Program-made: the position numbers and the translations under genes
Assembly: GCF_037975245.1 (NCBI RefSeq)
Contig: NC_092572.1
Span: 18,561,989 to 18,625,988 of the forward strand
Reading direction: 5' to 3'
Length of the DNA stretch: 64,000 nucleotides
Origin: Apostichopus japonicus
Lineage: Eukaryota > Echinodermata > Holothuroidea > Aspidochirotida > Stichopodidae
In this document: piece after piece, positions 10,256 through 19,615 of the stretch
How positions within the stretch are numbered: position 1 is the first letter of the stretch
Layout: each line of letters opens with the position of its first letter
The notes under the pieces: generated by a model
Seen by the model: the letters and a program-made list of their open reading frames with translations, nothing else
What the model was told of the DNA's origin: nothing
Database searches by the model: none

Positions 10256-13200
10256 CTATCGAATACCTTGTTCGCAGGTGGTTCCGGTGAATGAATTGAT
10301 ACAACTGCAAAAGAACGCTCCGCCGCCCAAAAAATTACATGATCCACCGTTTTGACAAGGATTAGGATTACATGGGTTCCCTGCAGCTGAAGGAACATTG
10401 CAACATTGTAAGAAAACGTAATGTTAAAGTGTAACAAAAAAACATAACGGTGAAAAATATATAAATGACTGTTTCTCATAAACAAAGGTATGTCAGATCG
10501 CATAAAAGAAGCGGGAAAACAAATACATACTAACGAAACATTATGTGAACACTGCACATGTTAACAAAATCGGTATGTTAGGGTGCAAATTATGGGGGCC
10601 CTACGAAATAGTGAGTCAAAACAAATTTCAGCAGATTGCGAAAAATAGTGAAGACGTCGACAAAATATAAACAGTTTTCGGAGTTTGCCGACGTAGATCA
10701 TTTTTTTGTTGTAAATTTAACATAAAGTTCATGTCCAGCTAAGTTTCCTTGTATTCTAAGAATCGAATTTAAGGGGTGGGGAATCCATTGCGACTTATTC
10801 CTCGTGGGAGATATTGTGTAGTAGACCAAACGTTTGCTGCATAATCATTGTGTTAGGGTAACTTTGCAATGTTATCCATTCTCTTTTTTCTATCCTTTTT
10901 TCTCATTTCAAACGGTGATCAATTTTAACTTACTCAATTCAAAAGTAAAACTGCACGACGCTGTATCTCCAGCGTCCGCACATTCGCAATTAACAGTGTT
11001 ACTCCCAACAACGAAGTTGGTCGATCCTGATGGTAGATTGCAGACAGCATCTCCGATTAGAGTATTTCCTCGCTGGCATGTAGGTGTAGGATAGGTCACT
11101 TGTTGGTTGGTTATCGTGGGTTGCGCAGGGCAAGGAGTTATCGTAAGAGGTACAAGAGGTACGTTGGCTGCGATAAGAACAATCAGAAGAATTAAAGGAT
11201 TACATTATCGAAGTTGATAAGATCCCAGGTCAAATTTCGATAGCAAGACGAAGGAAAGACTACGGGCCAGAGATTTTAACAGACATGTACAGACAAAGAA
11301 ATATTGAGCCCATCTATCAATATTTACCCTCTGTTATGCATACACTGATATTGAAGAACAACTTCAATCCATGAGATCTAAACAAAATTATATTGGATCT
11401 CGTTCTCAAACACGATTAAACAAACGACTTTGTCTAGGTAAAAAAACTTGGTATCGTAGATATTTATCATTAAAGGGATTTATCTCTTGATATGCTTGGT
11501 TTGAGTTATATCTTTGCACGAATAGAAGCGTTTAGCTTTTCTACATATTTTAAAATAAACTTGAACAAATGAGCTGATGTCATCATTCCAGATTCACTAG
11601 AGGAACAATTCATATCAATCTATCTTCAATGGGTGACCATCCTATCAAACCAGAAACGATTCAGAGAGAAGAAGATTATCTGAAATCACACCTCATTTCA
11701 AGCAGAAGACACAATTTTTTTTTTTTAATTGTATGTTAAACACTGTGAAAATAAAACCAGTTATCAGTACAAGATTGTCCTTTCCTTTACCTTGGTTAGC
11801 TTTTTAGCAATTATCCTTTGAACAACTCTGTATATCAAAGTAGTTGGGATAGCTATAGTGTAGCACATACAATATACGGTTACATTCTGAGAGACAGCTC
11901 CAAGGCTCAAAAGATTATAACTACACTTTATATAGCCACGTACAACAAATTGGGATGTTTCACAAACTTTTCAACAACAAATGGTGTTAGATTTATATGA
12001 AGTTGTAAGAACATTTTAAGTTGGTTCAGTTAGAATTAGAACTACTTAATATAACAATGAATTCACGGTAAGTATAATAGGCCTCCACTGAGGAGCTGAA
12101 GTAACCAAAATTGCTTCAAAGGGGGGCATCCATACGTTTATGATACTTTGAAATTGAATATCTTCAACACCGGAATCCCTACAGAAACGTCACTCGCAAT
12201 CACATTTGTCTATTTTGTTGCACTGTGACGTATCAACATTATAAACTTATATCTGAAGTTCACCTCTTAATCTTAACATATATGTTGATAATGAATATAT
12301 TCGTACATTCGACCTTCAACTAAATTGTGACAGATATAGATACAGCTAGATGTAGACAGATTTATGTAAGATATAGACATTAATGAGCGCACCGGCCGAT
12401 TAGGAGTAACCCATCGTTTGAAGAATGTTGAAACCCGCTCCTGAATGGTTATACGTCTAATGTTTATTAATATCTTACCAGTTATCGGATTAACGGAAAT
12501 CAAATTCTCATGAATGTTGAAAGCCGTGTCAACTACGGTGGCCCTGGAAAACAAAAAAATAAAGCTATTATCAAGCAAAAATCAGGAAATATAGTTTACA
12601 CCTGTATACTGATATGTTTTAACACAGTGATACCAATTGTAAGTGGCTCACATATTTTGCAGCGACATTGTTCTACCATGACCGATATGGCGTGGAATTT
12701 TAAATTGGTATATGTCGTTTTTCAATTGATAAATGTCGATTTAAACTGTAAAAAGTCACTTAGAAACTGATAGGTATCGATTTAAATTGACATATCACGA
12801 TTTAAATTTGCATATGTCGATTCCCCTTGATCTATGATACAGGTGGCCCGCCATTACACCTGAGCTAACCGAACAGCCACACTGTTGGAACTTTGAGGTT
12901 AAATCCATTCATTTCAATTACTTGGGTGTATTTAGTATGTAGTATGTGGTACGATACCGCACAACACCGTTAATGTTTTAAATATATGCTATGTTACTAT
13001 TCAACATAATTTGGAGCCATACTCATTGTATTCATTAGGTGCAAAAAGCAGTATGCAAAGGCCTAATAAGCATGGTACCGCACAAAACGGTTTAGGGCTT
13101 TATTGAACTCTTTAAATTCGTATAGGGTGACTGAATACTGAATATGACTAGTATTTAGAATGCAAAATATAGGTATACGTTTGTTCTACACTGATATGGA

Positions 13201-16115
13201 ATATATGCTGGTTAACTGAACTAGTAAATGGCGTGCATAGTTATTACGATAGTAATATAAATTGTTACCGTACAACTCCCTTTGAGAATTCATTCACTTG
13301 TGATAGTGTAAGTACCAGAATATATGGTATGTTTCTTTTACGGTATTATTTGGGACCATACACTTAACTTTGAAACTAGACTCATTCAGCCATTTGTGAA
13401 GTGTATTTATAGATAATATTCTATGTGGCTGCACAACGCTGCTCTTTTATAAACAATGAATTTGAATTTTGCACTTATTTTGCCTTATTTTGCCTTAGTT
13501 TCTACTATTTTATGACCTTTTAACCCTTTTAGATTTGTTTCTTTAACATTCATTTATTGTTTATTTTCTTGGTTTGTATGTTTTATTGTAAAGCGCCTTA
13601 GAGCGACTTTATATTGGATAAGGCGCAATATAAATTCTGTTAAATGAAGACATAAATGTCATGAGACTATAGTATAGGGTAGTACCCTTATAGATATATT
13701 ATATTTGGTATTTTGACACTGCACTCATCGCAACACAGCGCATTGTAGTGTATTTGCCGTTATCGGCTTCACACCCAATAATCACAGAGAACACATTTAC
13801 ACTGTAAATCTGAAAGTTTTGTACCAAGGTAAAAACCGGATCGTGCTTTAATCAGTTGCATGGGTTATTATGATTACAGTAAGATCTGAGGATATGTGTA
13901 ATTCCGTGAAATCTAGTTGTTGGAATTTGTTGAGATTACATATAACCTCAGTTTTACAAATTTATCAGCACGATACGACGGTTTACGATGCACAGTAGTT
14001 ACTGTTATTTCTGTGTGAATCGGCTGGGTTACAACTCACACAAGTTCCACAGCTCCATAACTGACACTCGGGGAGATCCACGTTGTTATAAATGGCAAAG
14101 TGATTGGGTTCCGGCCCGAAGTTATGACGGTAGCCATTCCGCTGTCACCACAAGCTAGGAATTCAAATCCTGCATTGTTATTAATAGTGAATGATCCCAC
14201 GGCGGCGCCGTTATCAACTCTTCTAGCCTGAAGAAATATAGATGTGATCTGACTCGAACCAACTTGAGTAACCAGAAACACTGAAAACGAAGAAGAATAT
14301 TTATTAACTTAAATGATTTTCTTCACGATTATAATGCTTGCGATGATATTTGATCACTTCCCTCTTCTAAGGAAACAAAAAGCGAGCAATATGTATCTAA
14401 CATGTAATAGTAATATGACTTTCAAGTGCCATAACATTGAACAGATTGTATTACATATACTTCATTTGTAGTTAATCAAAAAGTGATTTCCTTTCATATT
14501 GAATTTCTCACACAAACTGTAATGTTAATATTAAAACGATTTCATCATTTATGCGATCTAACTATGATCTCCATGAAATAACCATGAAATTTTGGGGGCC
14601 AAAAGCTACTACTAGATCGTCGGAAAAGACACTTCCCGGGCGTTTCAAGTTGCATTTACACATCGGTTATTTTGAGATCTCATGTCATAAGATTTTGAGT
14701 TTCAATAATTTCAGGAATGCATTATGGGGCCGTATGCAAGAACATAACTAGAAAACTGTTGGTTGGATGACATCATTGAAATGGCAAATATTTACCTTTG
14801 TTTTCAATTTTTGATTTTCCGGGGGGGGGGGAGGGGCAAGTGCCCCTCCCCCTTGTCCCTCCCTGTGGACGCCCATGGGTCCAAGGTCTAAGAATTTATG
14901 CAGGATCAATGCAGGGGCCTTGGTTTAGAACATTTGAATGGCTATTTAGCATTTACATGTTGTTTCCAGCTGACAAATATGTTTTAATGCTAAAATACAT
15001 CAAGAGAAATGACAGAACAATACTATCAACATATTAAAATATTAAAATTATTTGTAACAATATCCCATAGAATGAGGATTGAGGAATTTGGCTTCTGGAT
15101 ACATCTTACTAGTTGTATGAGTGAGAAACAACATTCAGTGTTGCATGCCTTTTTCTTACCCAGTAAAACGTACCTATCCAAAGAGGTACCCTATTCTGTG
15201 CATCAGTATAGCGGGGGGGGGGGCTTTTTGTCTGGGCCCCGGCTTAGCACGGTCCGAGTCCATATGAGTTACGCTACTGAATAGGGAGTGATCCCTGGTT
15301 ACATGGTATGTGCAAGGTATATGACACCCCATCAAAAACAAATTGCTGAAAAGGGATGCCAATAACCAAGACTAGTCAGCTCAGTTGGTTGAGATCACGG
15401 CTTGTAATCCAGAGGTCACTGGCTTGAATCTGATTCTATCCACACAATTTCCAAGCCACTTTCGCGTTTTTCATTAAATTGTATTTATTTTGTGCATGAT
15501 AATTAAAATGAGAAAGAACAAGGAGAAAGGCGGTATTTGTGGAAGCTGTGACCTAGAACCAGTGACCCGATAGTAATTGTCACAAACCCAATGGAGTTGT
15601 TTCCTTGTACATCCTTACTCTATTTTACTCTGTTCCCTAAAATGGTGTTCACTACCGTAGGATATGGAGTTATAATTCTATGGATGCACGCTTTATCAAA
15701 CGTCTATAGTCCTATAGAAAAGATATAATAACTATTCTGTTTTTTTTTTACTCCTTGAGAATCTATATTTATTACTTTCATAGAGGATCCGTCTATTATT
15801 TTATTATTATTATTATTGATATCTCAATCAGTTTTGTATCCAAAAAAGAACGAAGTAGAATGGGACAAGCAAATGCTGATATCTAAAAACAAATATGATT
15901 ATTAAATTCTTACCTTGTGGTTCATCTCCGGGAGAGTAATTTGACGGTGATGCTGCAACGATGTAAGGACGTGGCGTGTTCGGGGGAACGACCGTACCGA
16001 CGCCTGAAAGAGCGGTTCCAGCTGCACATGACGATGTATCAAATGCAGGCTGCCCCAACACTTGGCTCCAGGTAGCCACAGTAATGACCAACAACACAAA
16101 TAGGCGTAAGTCCAT
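9596..16115 (-). CDS. Reeler gene 2: secreted Reeler / Cys-rich / EGF protein, seven exons
   Basis: Predicted exons in order: 16,115-15,914; 14,280-14,040; 12,543-12,479; 11,167-10,934; 10,386-10,267; 10,075-9,857; 9,717-9,596. All junctions are GT-AG and phases match at every joint (1, 2, 1, 1, 1, 1). The joined length is 1,203 bp, 400 codons plus stop. Domains: signal peptide (residues 1-22), Reeler (about 23-165), six-cysteine domain (about 175-248), EGF (about 250-288), six-cysteine domain again (about 292-360), and a short cysteine-rich end. No membrane segment other than the signal peptide is seen, so the product should be secreted. Reeler proteins in other animals act in matrix or humoral immunity; the role here is unknown. 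The 3' end is the least certain part. Confidence 0.72.
9857..10075 (-). CDS. Reeler gene 2 exon 6: second six-cysteine domain
   Basis: Encodes about 73 residues with cysteine spacing C-x17-C-x11-C-x16-C-x-C-x8-C, then SF. It repeats the domain in exon 4. Donor G|GTGAGA. The acceptor AG (10,076-10,077) sits directly at the end of the ATT microsatellite on the sense strand, giving an unusual polypyrimidine tract. An alternative AG ten residues downstream would be phase 0 and would not match exon 5. Confidence 0.75.
10079..10254. repeat. (AAT)n microsatellite abutting the exon 6 acceptor
   Basis: About 175 bp of AAT triplets with a few AAAAT and GAT interruptions. It makes up the 3' end of the intron between exons 5 and 6 of gene 2. 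Long Ile or Leu open frames across it are artefacts. Confidence 0.95.
10267..10386 (-). CDS. Reeler gene 2 exon 5: EGF-like domain
   Basis: Acceptor CTTCAG, donor G|GTATTC, phase 1-1. Encodes AGNPCNPNPCQNGGSCNF followed by FFCSCINSFTGTTCEQ. All six EGF cysteines are present with normal spacing. It lacks the calcium-binding EGF signature. A second acceptor six bases downstream keeps the same frame. Confidence 0.85.
10934..11167 (-). CDS. Reeler gene 2 exon 4: first six-cysteine domain
   Basis: Acceptor TTATCGCAG, donor A|GTAAGT, phase 1-1, 78 codons. After a linker (VPLVPLTIT) the exon encodes C-x17-C-x11-C-x17-C-x-C-x8-C, then SF, with the motifs PCPAQPTITN, VNCECADAG and CSFTFEL. Spacing is almost identical to exon 6. 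I do not recognise the family. The last CxCx8C is EGF-like but the first half is not. Confidence 0.8.
11168..12478. other. Intron 3 of Reeler gene 2, with a possible decayed coding relic
   Basis: Plus-strand frames at 11,213-11,372 (ISIARRRKDYGPEILTDMYR) and, shifted, at 11,335-11,490 (TWYRRYLSLKGFIS at the end) read like broken protein sequence, but I cannot assign a family. The rest shows nothing. Confidence 0.3.
12479..12543 (-). CDS. Reeler gene 2 exon 3: end of the Reeler domain
   Basis: Short 65-bp exon found from its splice sites: a T-rich tract ending TTGTTTTCCAG, and donor G|GTAAGA. It enters in phase 2 and leaves in phase 1, exactly what is needed to join exon 2 (phase 2 end) to exon 4 (phase 1 start). 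It encodes ATVVDTAFNIHENLISVNPI; the ATVV start fits the last strand of a Reeler domain. Confidence 0.72.
12544..14039. other. Intron 2 of Reeler gene 2
   Basis: About 1.5 kb, AT-rich. It holds a LINE 3'-end fragment at 13,584-13,645. Nothing else is recognised. Confidence 0.5.
13584..13645 (+). mobile_element. LINE 3'-end fragment
   Basis: TTTTATTGTAAAGCGCCTTA and GATAAGGCGCAATATAAATT match the 3' terminus of the minus-strand LINE at 35,411-38,820 (there TTTTACTGTAAAGCGCCTTA). It is a short 5'-truncated copy of the same family. Confidence 0.6.
14040..14280 (-). CDS. Reeler gene 2 exon 2: core of the Reeler domain
   Basis: Acceptor TTCGTTTTCAG and donor GT|GTGAGT, entering in phase 1 and leaving in phase 2. 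It encodes FLVTQVGSSQITSIFLQARR, AAVGSFTINNNAGFEFLACG, VITSGRNPITLPFITTWISP and YGAVELV. The FLQAR, VGSF, single cysteine, VITS and W-x-x-P landmarks are in the order expected for the family. Confidence 0.82.
14281..15913. other. Intron 1 of Reeler gene 2
   Basis: Contains a G-rich and C-rich hAT-like end near 14,820-14,880 (GGGGCAAGTGCCCCTCCC then TGTGGACGCCCATGG), a tRNA-like segment at 15,370-15,441, and short ATT repeats at 15,802-15,817. No exon was found. Confidence 0.5.
15370..15441 (+). repeat. tRNA-Thr-like segment, probably SINE head or tRNA pseudogene
   Basis: TCAGCTCAGTTGGTTGA resembles an A box / D arm. GGCTTGTAATCCAGAGGTC resembles the anticodon arm with TGT. GGCTTGAATCTG is a weak B box. 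The acceptor stem does not pair, so it is not a functional tRNA gene. Confidence 0.55.
15914..16115 (-). CDS. Reeler gene 2 exon 1: signal peptide and start of Reeler domain
   Basis: ATG in context ctaccATGG, donor CAAG|GTAAGA, phase 1. The signal peptide MDLRLFVLLVITVATWSQVL is followed by a segment with one cysteine, RPYIVAASP and SNYSPGDEP. The PY...Y.PGD pattern is the usual Reeler start, and it continues into exon 2. It is paralogous to 19-217. Confidence 0.87.
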
Positions 16116-16198
16116 GGTAGCATACGATAGAATTATACCTACGATGTACGTCTGAAGAGGTATAACCGCTGATGTGATCCTAACACTTCGTGATCACA

Positions 16199-16205
16199 AT
16201 TTATA
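16199..16205 (-). promoter_or_regulatory. TATA-like box of Reeler gene 2
   Basis: TATAAAT on the minus strand, 84-90 bp upstream of the ATG, next to TGATCA, conserved with 304-310. Promoter function is inferred. Confidence 0.5.
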
Positions 16206-16632
16206 TCAGCTTAACTACCGAACCATGACGCCCCTAACTGACGAGTAGGTCTCAAGACGTATCATAAGAGTCGATGTTTCAGTCACGGGTGGTTTAGATC
16301 GTAAAGAGCCCCACACCAACGCGCTTATTTAAGCACGATTAAGCAGGTTTTTGGAATATAGCGAAAGTAATAGATACTATAGTCATACCATCTTTTAATT
16401 GCTAAATTAGTTTAGTCACTTTACACGGTTCATCATTACACCTTAAGAATGATTTATGAGAAGAGTGTTGAGCATAGTATTTGTCAGCAATCGCCACCTT
16501 AACCTTTCTATTTCTGAAACGAATTTAGTTACTTCTGACTCATGTTAAATAAAATTTTCATTTTACTGGCCACATGACCTGACCACCGTATGGCAACTGA
16601 TGGCTTCTACACTATCACGGTACTTACCAATT

Positions 16633-17176
16633 TGGGGACATCCCTATGTTCCGGCGTCTCTATGTTCCGACGTCTCTATGTTCCCACAATACGAAACAAT
16701 TTTTGGACTGATAATTTTTTTTTACCAACCTTTTTCGGACCCAATTTTTTCGGACCCAACTTTCTTTTAACCAAAATATTTTGGACCCACTTTTTTCGGA
16801 CCTAATTTTTTTGGGGGACTCATTTTTTTCACGAAAAAAGAAAGGGGCCAAAGTTTGTTATGACCCAAAAAGTGCCTGTGACCGAAAATTGCTTGTGACC
16901 CATACAATTTTTGGACCAAAGTCGTTGTCGGTCAAATCAATTTTCGAATAAAATGGGTTAGGATTTAGAAATGTTGGTCACTAAACATAGTCCAAAACAA
17001 TTTTGGTCCGAAAAAATTGGATCCGAAAAATTGTTGGTCCAAAAAAATGTTGGTTGCAAAAAGAGTTGGGTTCGACAAAAACTGGGTCCGAAAAAATGTC
17101 GATCAAAAATTATTTCGTATTGTCGGTACATAGAGACTTCGGAACATAGAGACGTCGGAACATAGAGATGTAACCA
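16633..17176. mobile_element. Foldback/TIR element with preserved empty site
   Basis: Ends are inverted copies built from tandem words like CTATGTTCCGACGTCT: the left end starts GGGGACATCCCTATG and the right end stops CATAGAGATGTAACC. Inside, TTTTTCGGACCCAA words on the left face GGTCCGAAAAAA words on the right. It is flanked by ACCAATT on both sides. The gene 1 copy at 1,060-1,080 carries the uninterrupted ACCAATTTACTTATGAC. No open frame for a transposase. Confidence 0.8.
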
Positions 17177-17330
17177 CCAATTAACTTATGACAGTTTTTT
17201 TTTTTTTTTTGGTTTTTATCTATAAAGAGGTGAAAATCAGCAATGGCCTATAATACTTCCATAAACCCTTTTCTCACATCGGCTTATACATTAACCAGGA
17301 CCGACTACAGCAATGAGGAGACGCGCAACA

Positions 17331-17760
17331 AAGCGTACCAACCGTGGAAGGTCATGTGACGTGCTCCCTAGAAGCTCTCAACTCTTATAGTAATCATTGA
17401 CTGTATATTCTACTGTAACTAATTCCCATGATCTCATAGCTACCACATGCCTTGTGAAGCTACGCGAAAAAAAAACGTTTTCTAGCTTAGTGGTACATAT
17501 TTGCCGATGTTAACCGCAGTTTGCAACTCCAAAATTGTTATTCTGAGTGTTAACTTTTAAACAATCGAACTACTACTGGACTGACGCAAGCAGCTAAGCA
17601 GGTCTGTACACAAATGTACATAGACACAACAGTAGACGATAGGATTCGGGTCATTGCCGTTTTTGCACGTACACAAGCGGGAATATGATATGTTGGAAGT
17701 GACCACGGCCGTAGGCAATCTATAAGACTCTGACAGTAGATGTTCGAATATCAGCCAGGA
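17331..17760. mobile_element. Left part of a TIR element (copy B)
   Basis: Begins with CGTACCAACCGTGGAAGG and GTCATGTGACGTGCTCCC, the same left end as 49,231-49,268. It continues into the internal part shared with 3,330-3,490. The right end is lost at the junction to the block starting at 17,777. Confidence 0.6.
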
Positions 17761-17776
17761 TAAGAATATAACCAGT

Positions 17777-18760
17777 AGAAAGTGCTTCATCATCAGCTCA
17801 GTCAGTCAGAAGGAGAATTATTACTATAACATCCACATTTAAAAGGCTGAAATTGTTAACATGTTTAAAGAGTCATTAAAGAGTCATTATATATTCAGAA
17901 ATCTGACATGAATAAAAACGTTGTAAGAGAGATAAAAGAGTTTTTTACACATTCTCTCGGATATAAGCTTTAATCTTAGAGATATCACTCCCATGTTTAA
18001 TACAAACTACTTAAAACGAGTAAGTGTGATATGTTGAAAGCTGATATGATCTTAGTATCATCCTAAGAGACTTCCAAGTTGAGTATGTATTTACATGTTA
18101 TAATTAGAAAGCAAGAAGAAAAAACCCGGAAAGCTTCAGAGAAAGAAGTGGTACTCGATTGGACAAATGACATCAAAACTGAAGTAAATATATCGTCCTG
18201 TTGGAGTTAAGCATAACCTGAAAATTAAAAAGAAAATACACCATATAGAATATCATTATTTGTTAAGACAATGACAAGGACAAAAACTATTTATTAAACA
18301 ATTTGATATTAATGTCTAAACTATATTTCTACTGTGCATCAGCTTGATTCTGACAATCTTTGCTTTGGGTAGACTTTTAGTGTGAACAGACCTATCCACG
18401 CTTAAAAAAAATAGTTGCTATAACAGTCACGTGCTCCTCCAGTTTTCAGTTTGAAAGAGATCAATTCAACTGCCTTTACTCACCTCTAATTTTTTTTTTT
18501 CAAATTGAATTTTGAATGCAAGCCAACCTATATAGGCCTAACAGTTGTAAATTGCGCAATTCTGATGAAAAGAATGGAAAAAAAGCAACATATATATGTC
18601 ATATTTTCCTCTAAACTGACATTTTGCTATGAACTTTCGGAATCTGGTAATTGTACGTTTATTTTCAGAACCGGACCTTTTGACGTAACCGGCCAGTTTG
18701 TGTTAATGCTTCCATCAAGGCTACAATGACACATTTTGGATACAATAATAATGGACACCC
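17777..18760. repeat. Segment duplicated at 8,101-9,140
   Basis: Same orientation and order as 8,101-9,140 with small deletions. It lies 1.7-2.6 kb upstream of the gene 2 ATG, whereas the other copy lies about 8-9 kb upstream of gene 1. Confidence 0.75.
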
Positions 18761-18772
18761 AATGTACATATG

Positions 18773-18776
<4 letters not shown>

Positions 18777-18836
<60 letters not shown>
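18777..18836. repeat. (TA)n microsatellite
   Basis: About 60 bp of TA. A second TA run is at 19,051-19,099. Ile-Tyr open frames here are artefacts. Confidence 0.95.
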
Positions 18837-18842
<6 letters not shown>

Positions 18843-18947
18843 GCCTCAAAAAACAGAACTAGCATTGTTCGATACAGGTGTCAAAACGCCTACAGTGAAA
18901 TTACGACCTTCCTTACCGGTTTCGAACCTCTGGACATACAATCAGCG

Positions 18948-19020
18948 TCCATGGCCTAGTTGTTAGGGTGTCCACGTACAAAGCGGGAGGCCCGAGTTCG
19001 AATCCCGTTTTTGCACTGTT
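18948..19020 (+). repeat. tRNA-like SINE head
   Basis: TGGCCTAGTTGTTAGG fits an A box and GAGTTCGAATCCC is a near-perfect B box about 35 bases later. A TA-rich tail follows at 19,051. The stems do not form a full cloverleaf, so a SINE or tRNA pseudogene is the best reading. Confidence 0.6.
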
Positions 19021-19043
19021 CTGGATTTTCCTTCTCATTACGA

Positions 19044-19099
<56 letters not shown>

Positions 19100-19389
19100 C
19101 ACTTATCCCTATCCAAGGCTAAGAAATGAGTAACAATGACCTTCATTTTGTACAATTGTACCAGGAACCAGTAACCCTTAAATTTGAAAGCAATTGCTTG
19201 TATAACTGTTGATTCAGCAAAGTTTACACCAAATGAGAAACCGTGCAAAATCGTTGTTACTTCTAAATTAGACACCATGGTATCGATATCGACTGTCTGG
19301 TCTGAGTGAAATGTAGTGAGCCGTGACGAGTGTGGGAGTTAAACAAATATACATTCTCACAAAGACCTTGTGTTTAAGTCCAACAAAAC

Positions 19390-19615
19390 CTATGATATAA
19401 TATAATACGGTACGATACGATAGGTTTTGATGTGATATGATATGGTATGGTATGGTATTGTGTGGTGTGGTGTGGTATGGTGGCGTGGTATGGTGTATGT
19501 TATGGTATGGTGTTGTATGGTATGGTATGGTATGGTGTGGTGTGGTGTGGTGTGGTATGGTGTGATGTGATATGGTGTGGTATGGTATAGTATGGTATTA
19601 TATGCCATGATATCA
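19390..19615. repeat. TATGG/TGTGG pentamer repeat
   Basis: About 220 bp of imperfect TATGG and GTGTGG units. The His/Thr/Tyr open frame on the minus strand is an artefact. Confidence 0.9.

Larger units (their letters stand above)
16116..17310. repeat. Upstream segment of gene 2, duplicate of 218-1,205
   Basis: Aligns with the gene 1 upstream region, interrupted by the TIR element at 16,633-17,176 and lacking about 380 bp that gene 1 has. Confidence 0.7.

Noticed and set aside
10030-10557. Minus-strand open frame of 175 codons with poly-Ile
   Set aside because: It runs through the ATT microsatellite and reads the EGF exon of gene 2 in the wrong frame.
15370-15441. Functional tRNA-Thr gene
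   Set aside because: The anticodon arm is convincing, but the acceptor stem does not pair and the B box is degraded.
18948-19020. Functional tRNA gene
   Set aside because: A and B boxes are good, but stems are incomplete and a TA tail follows, which fits a SINE.
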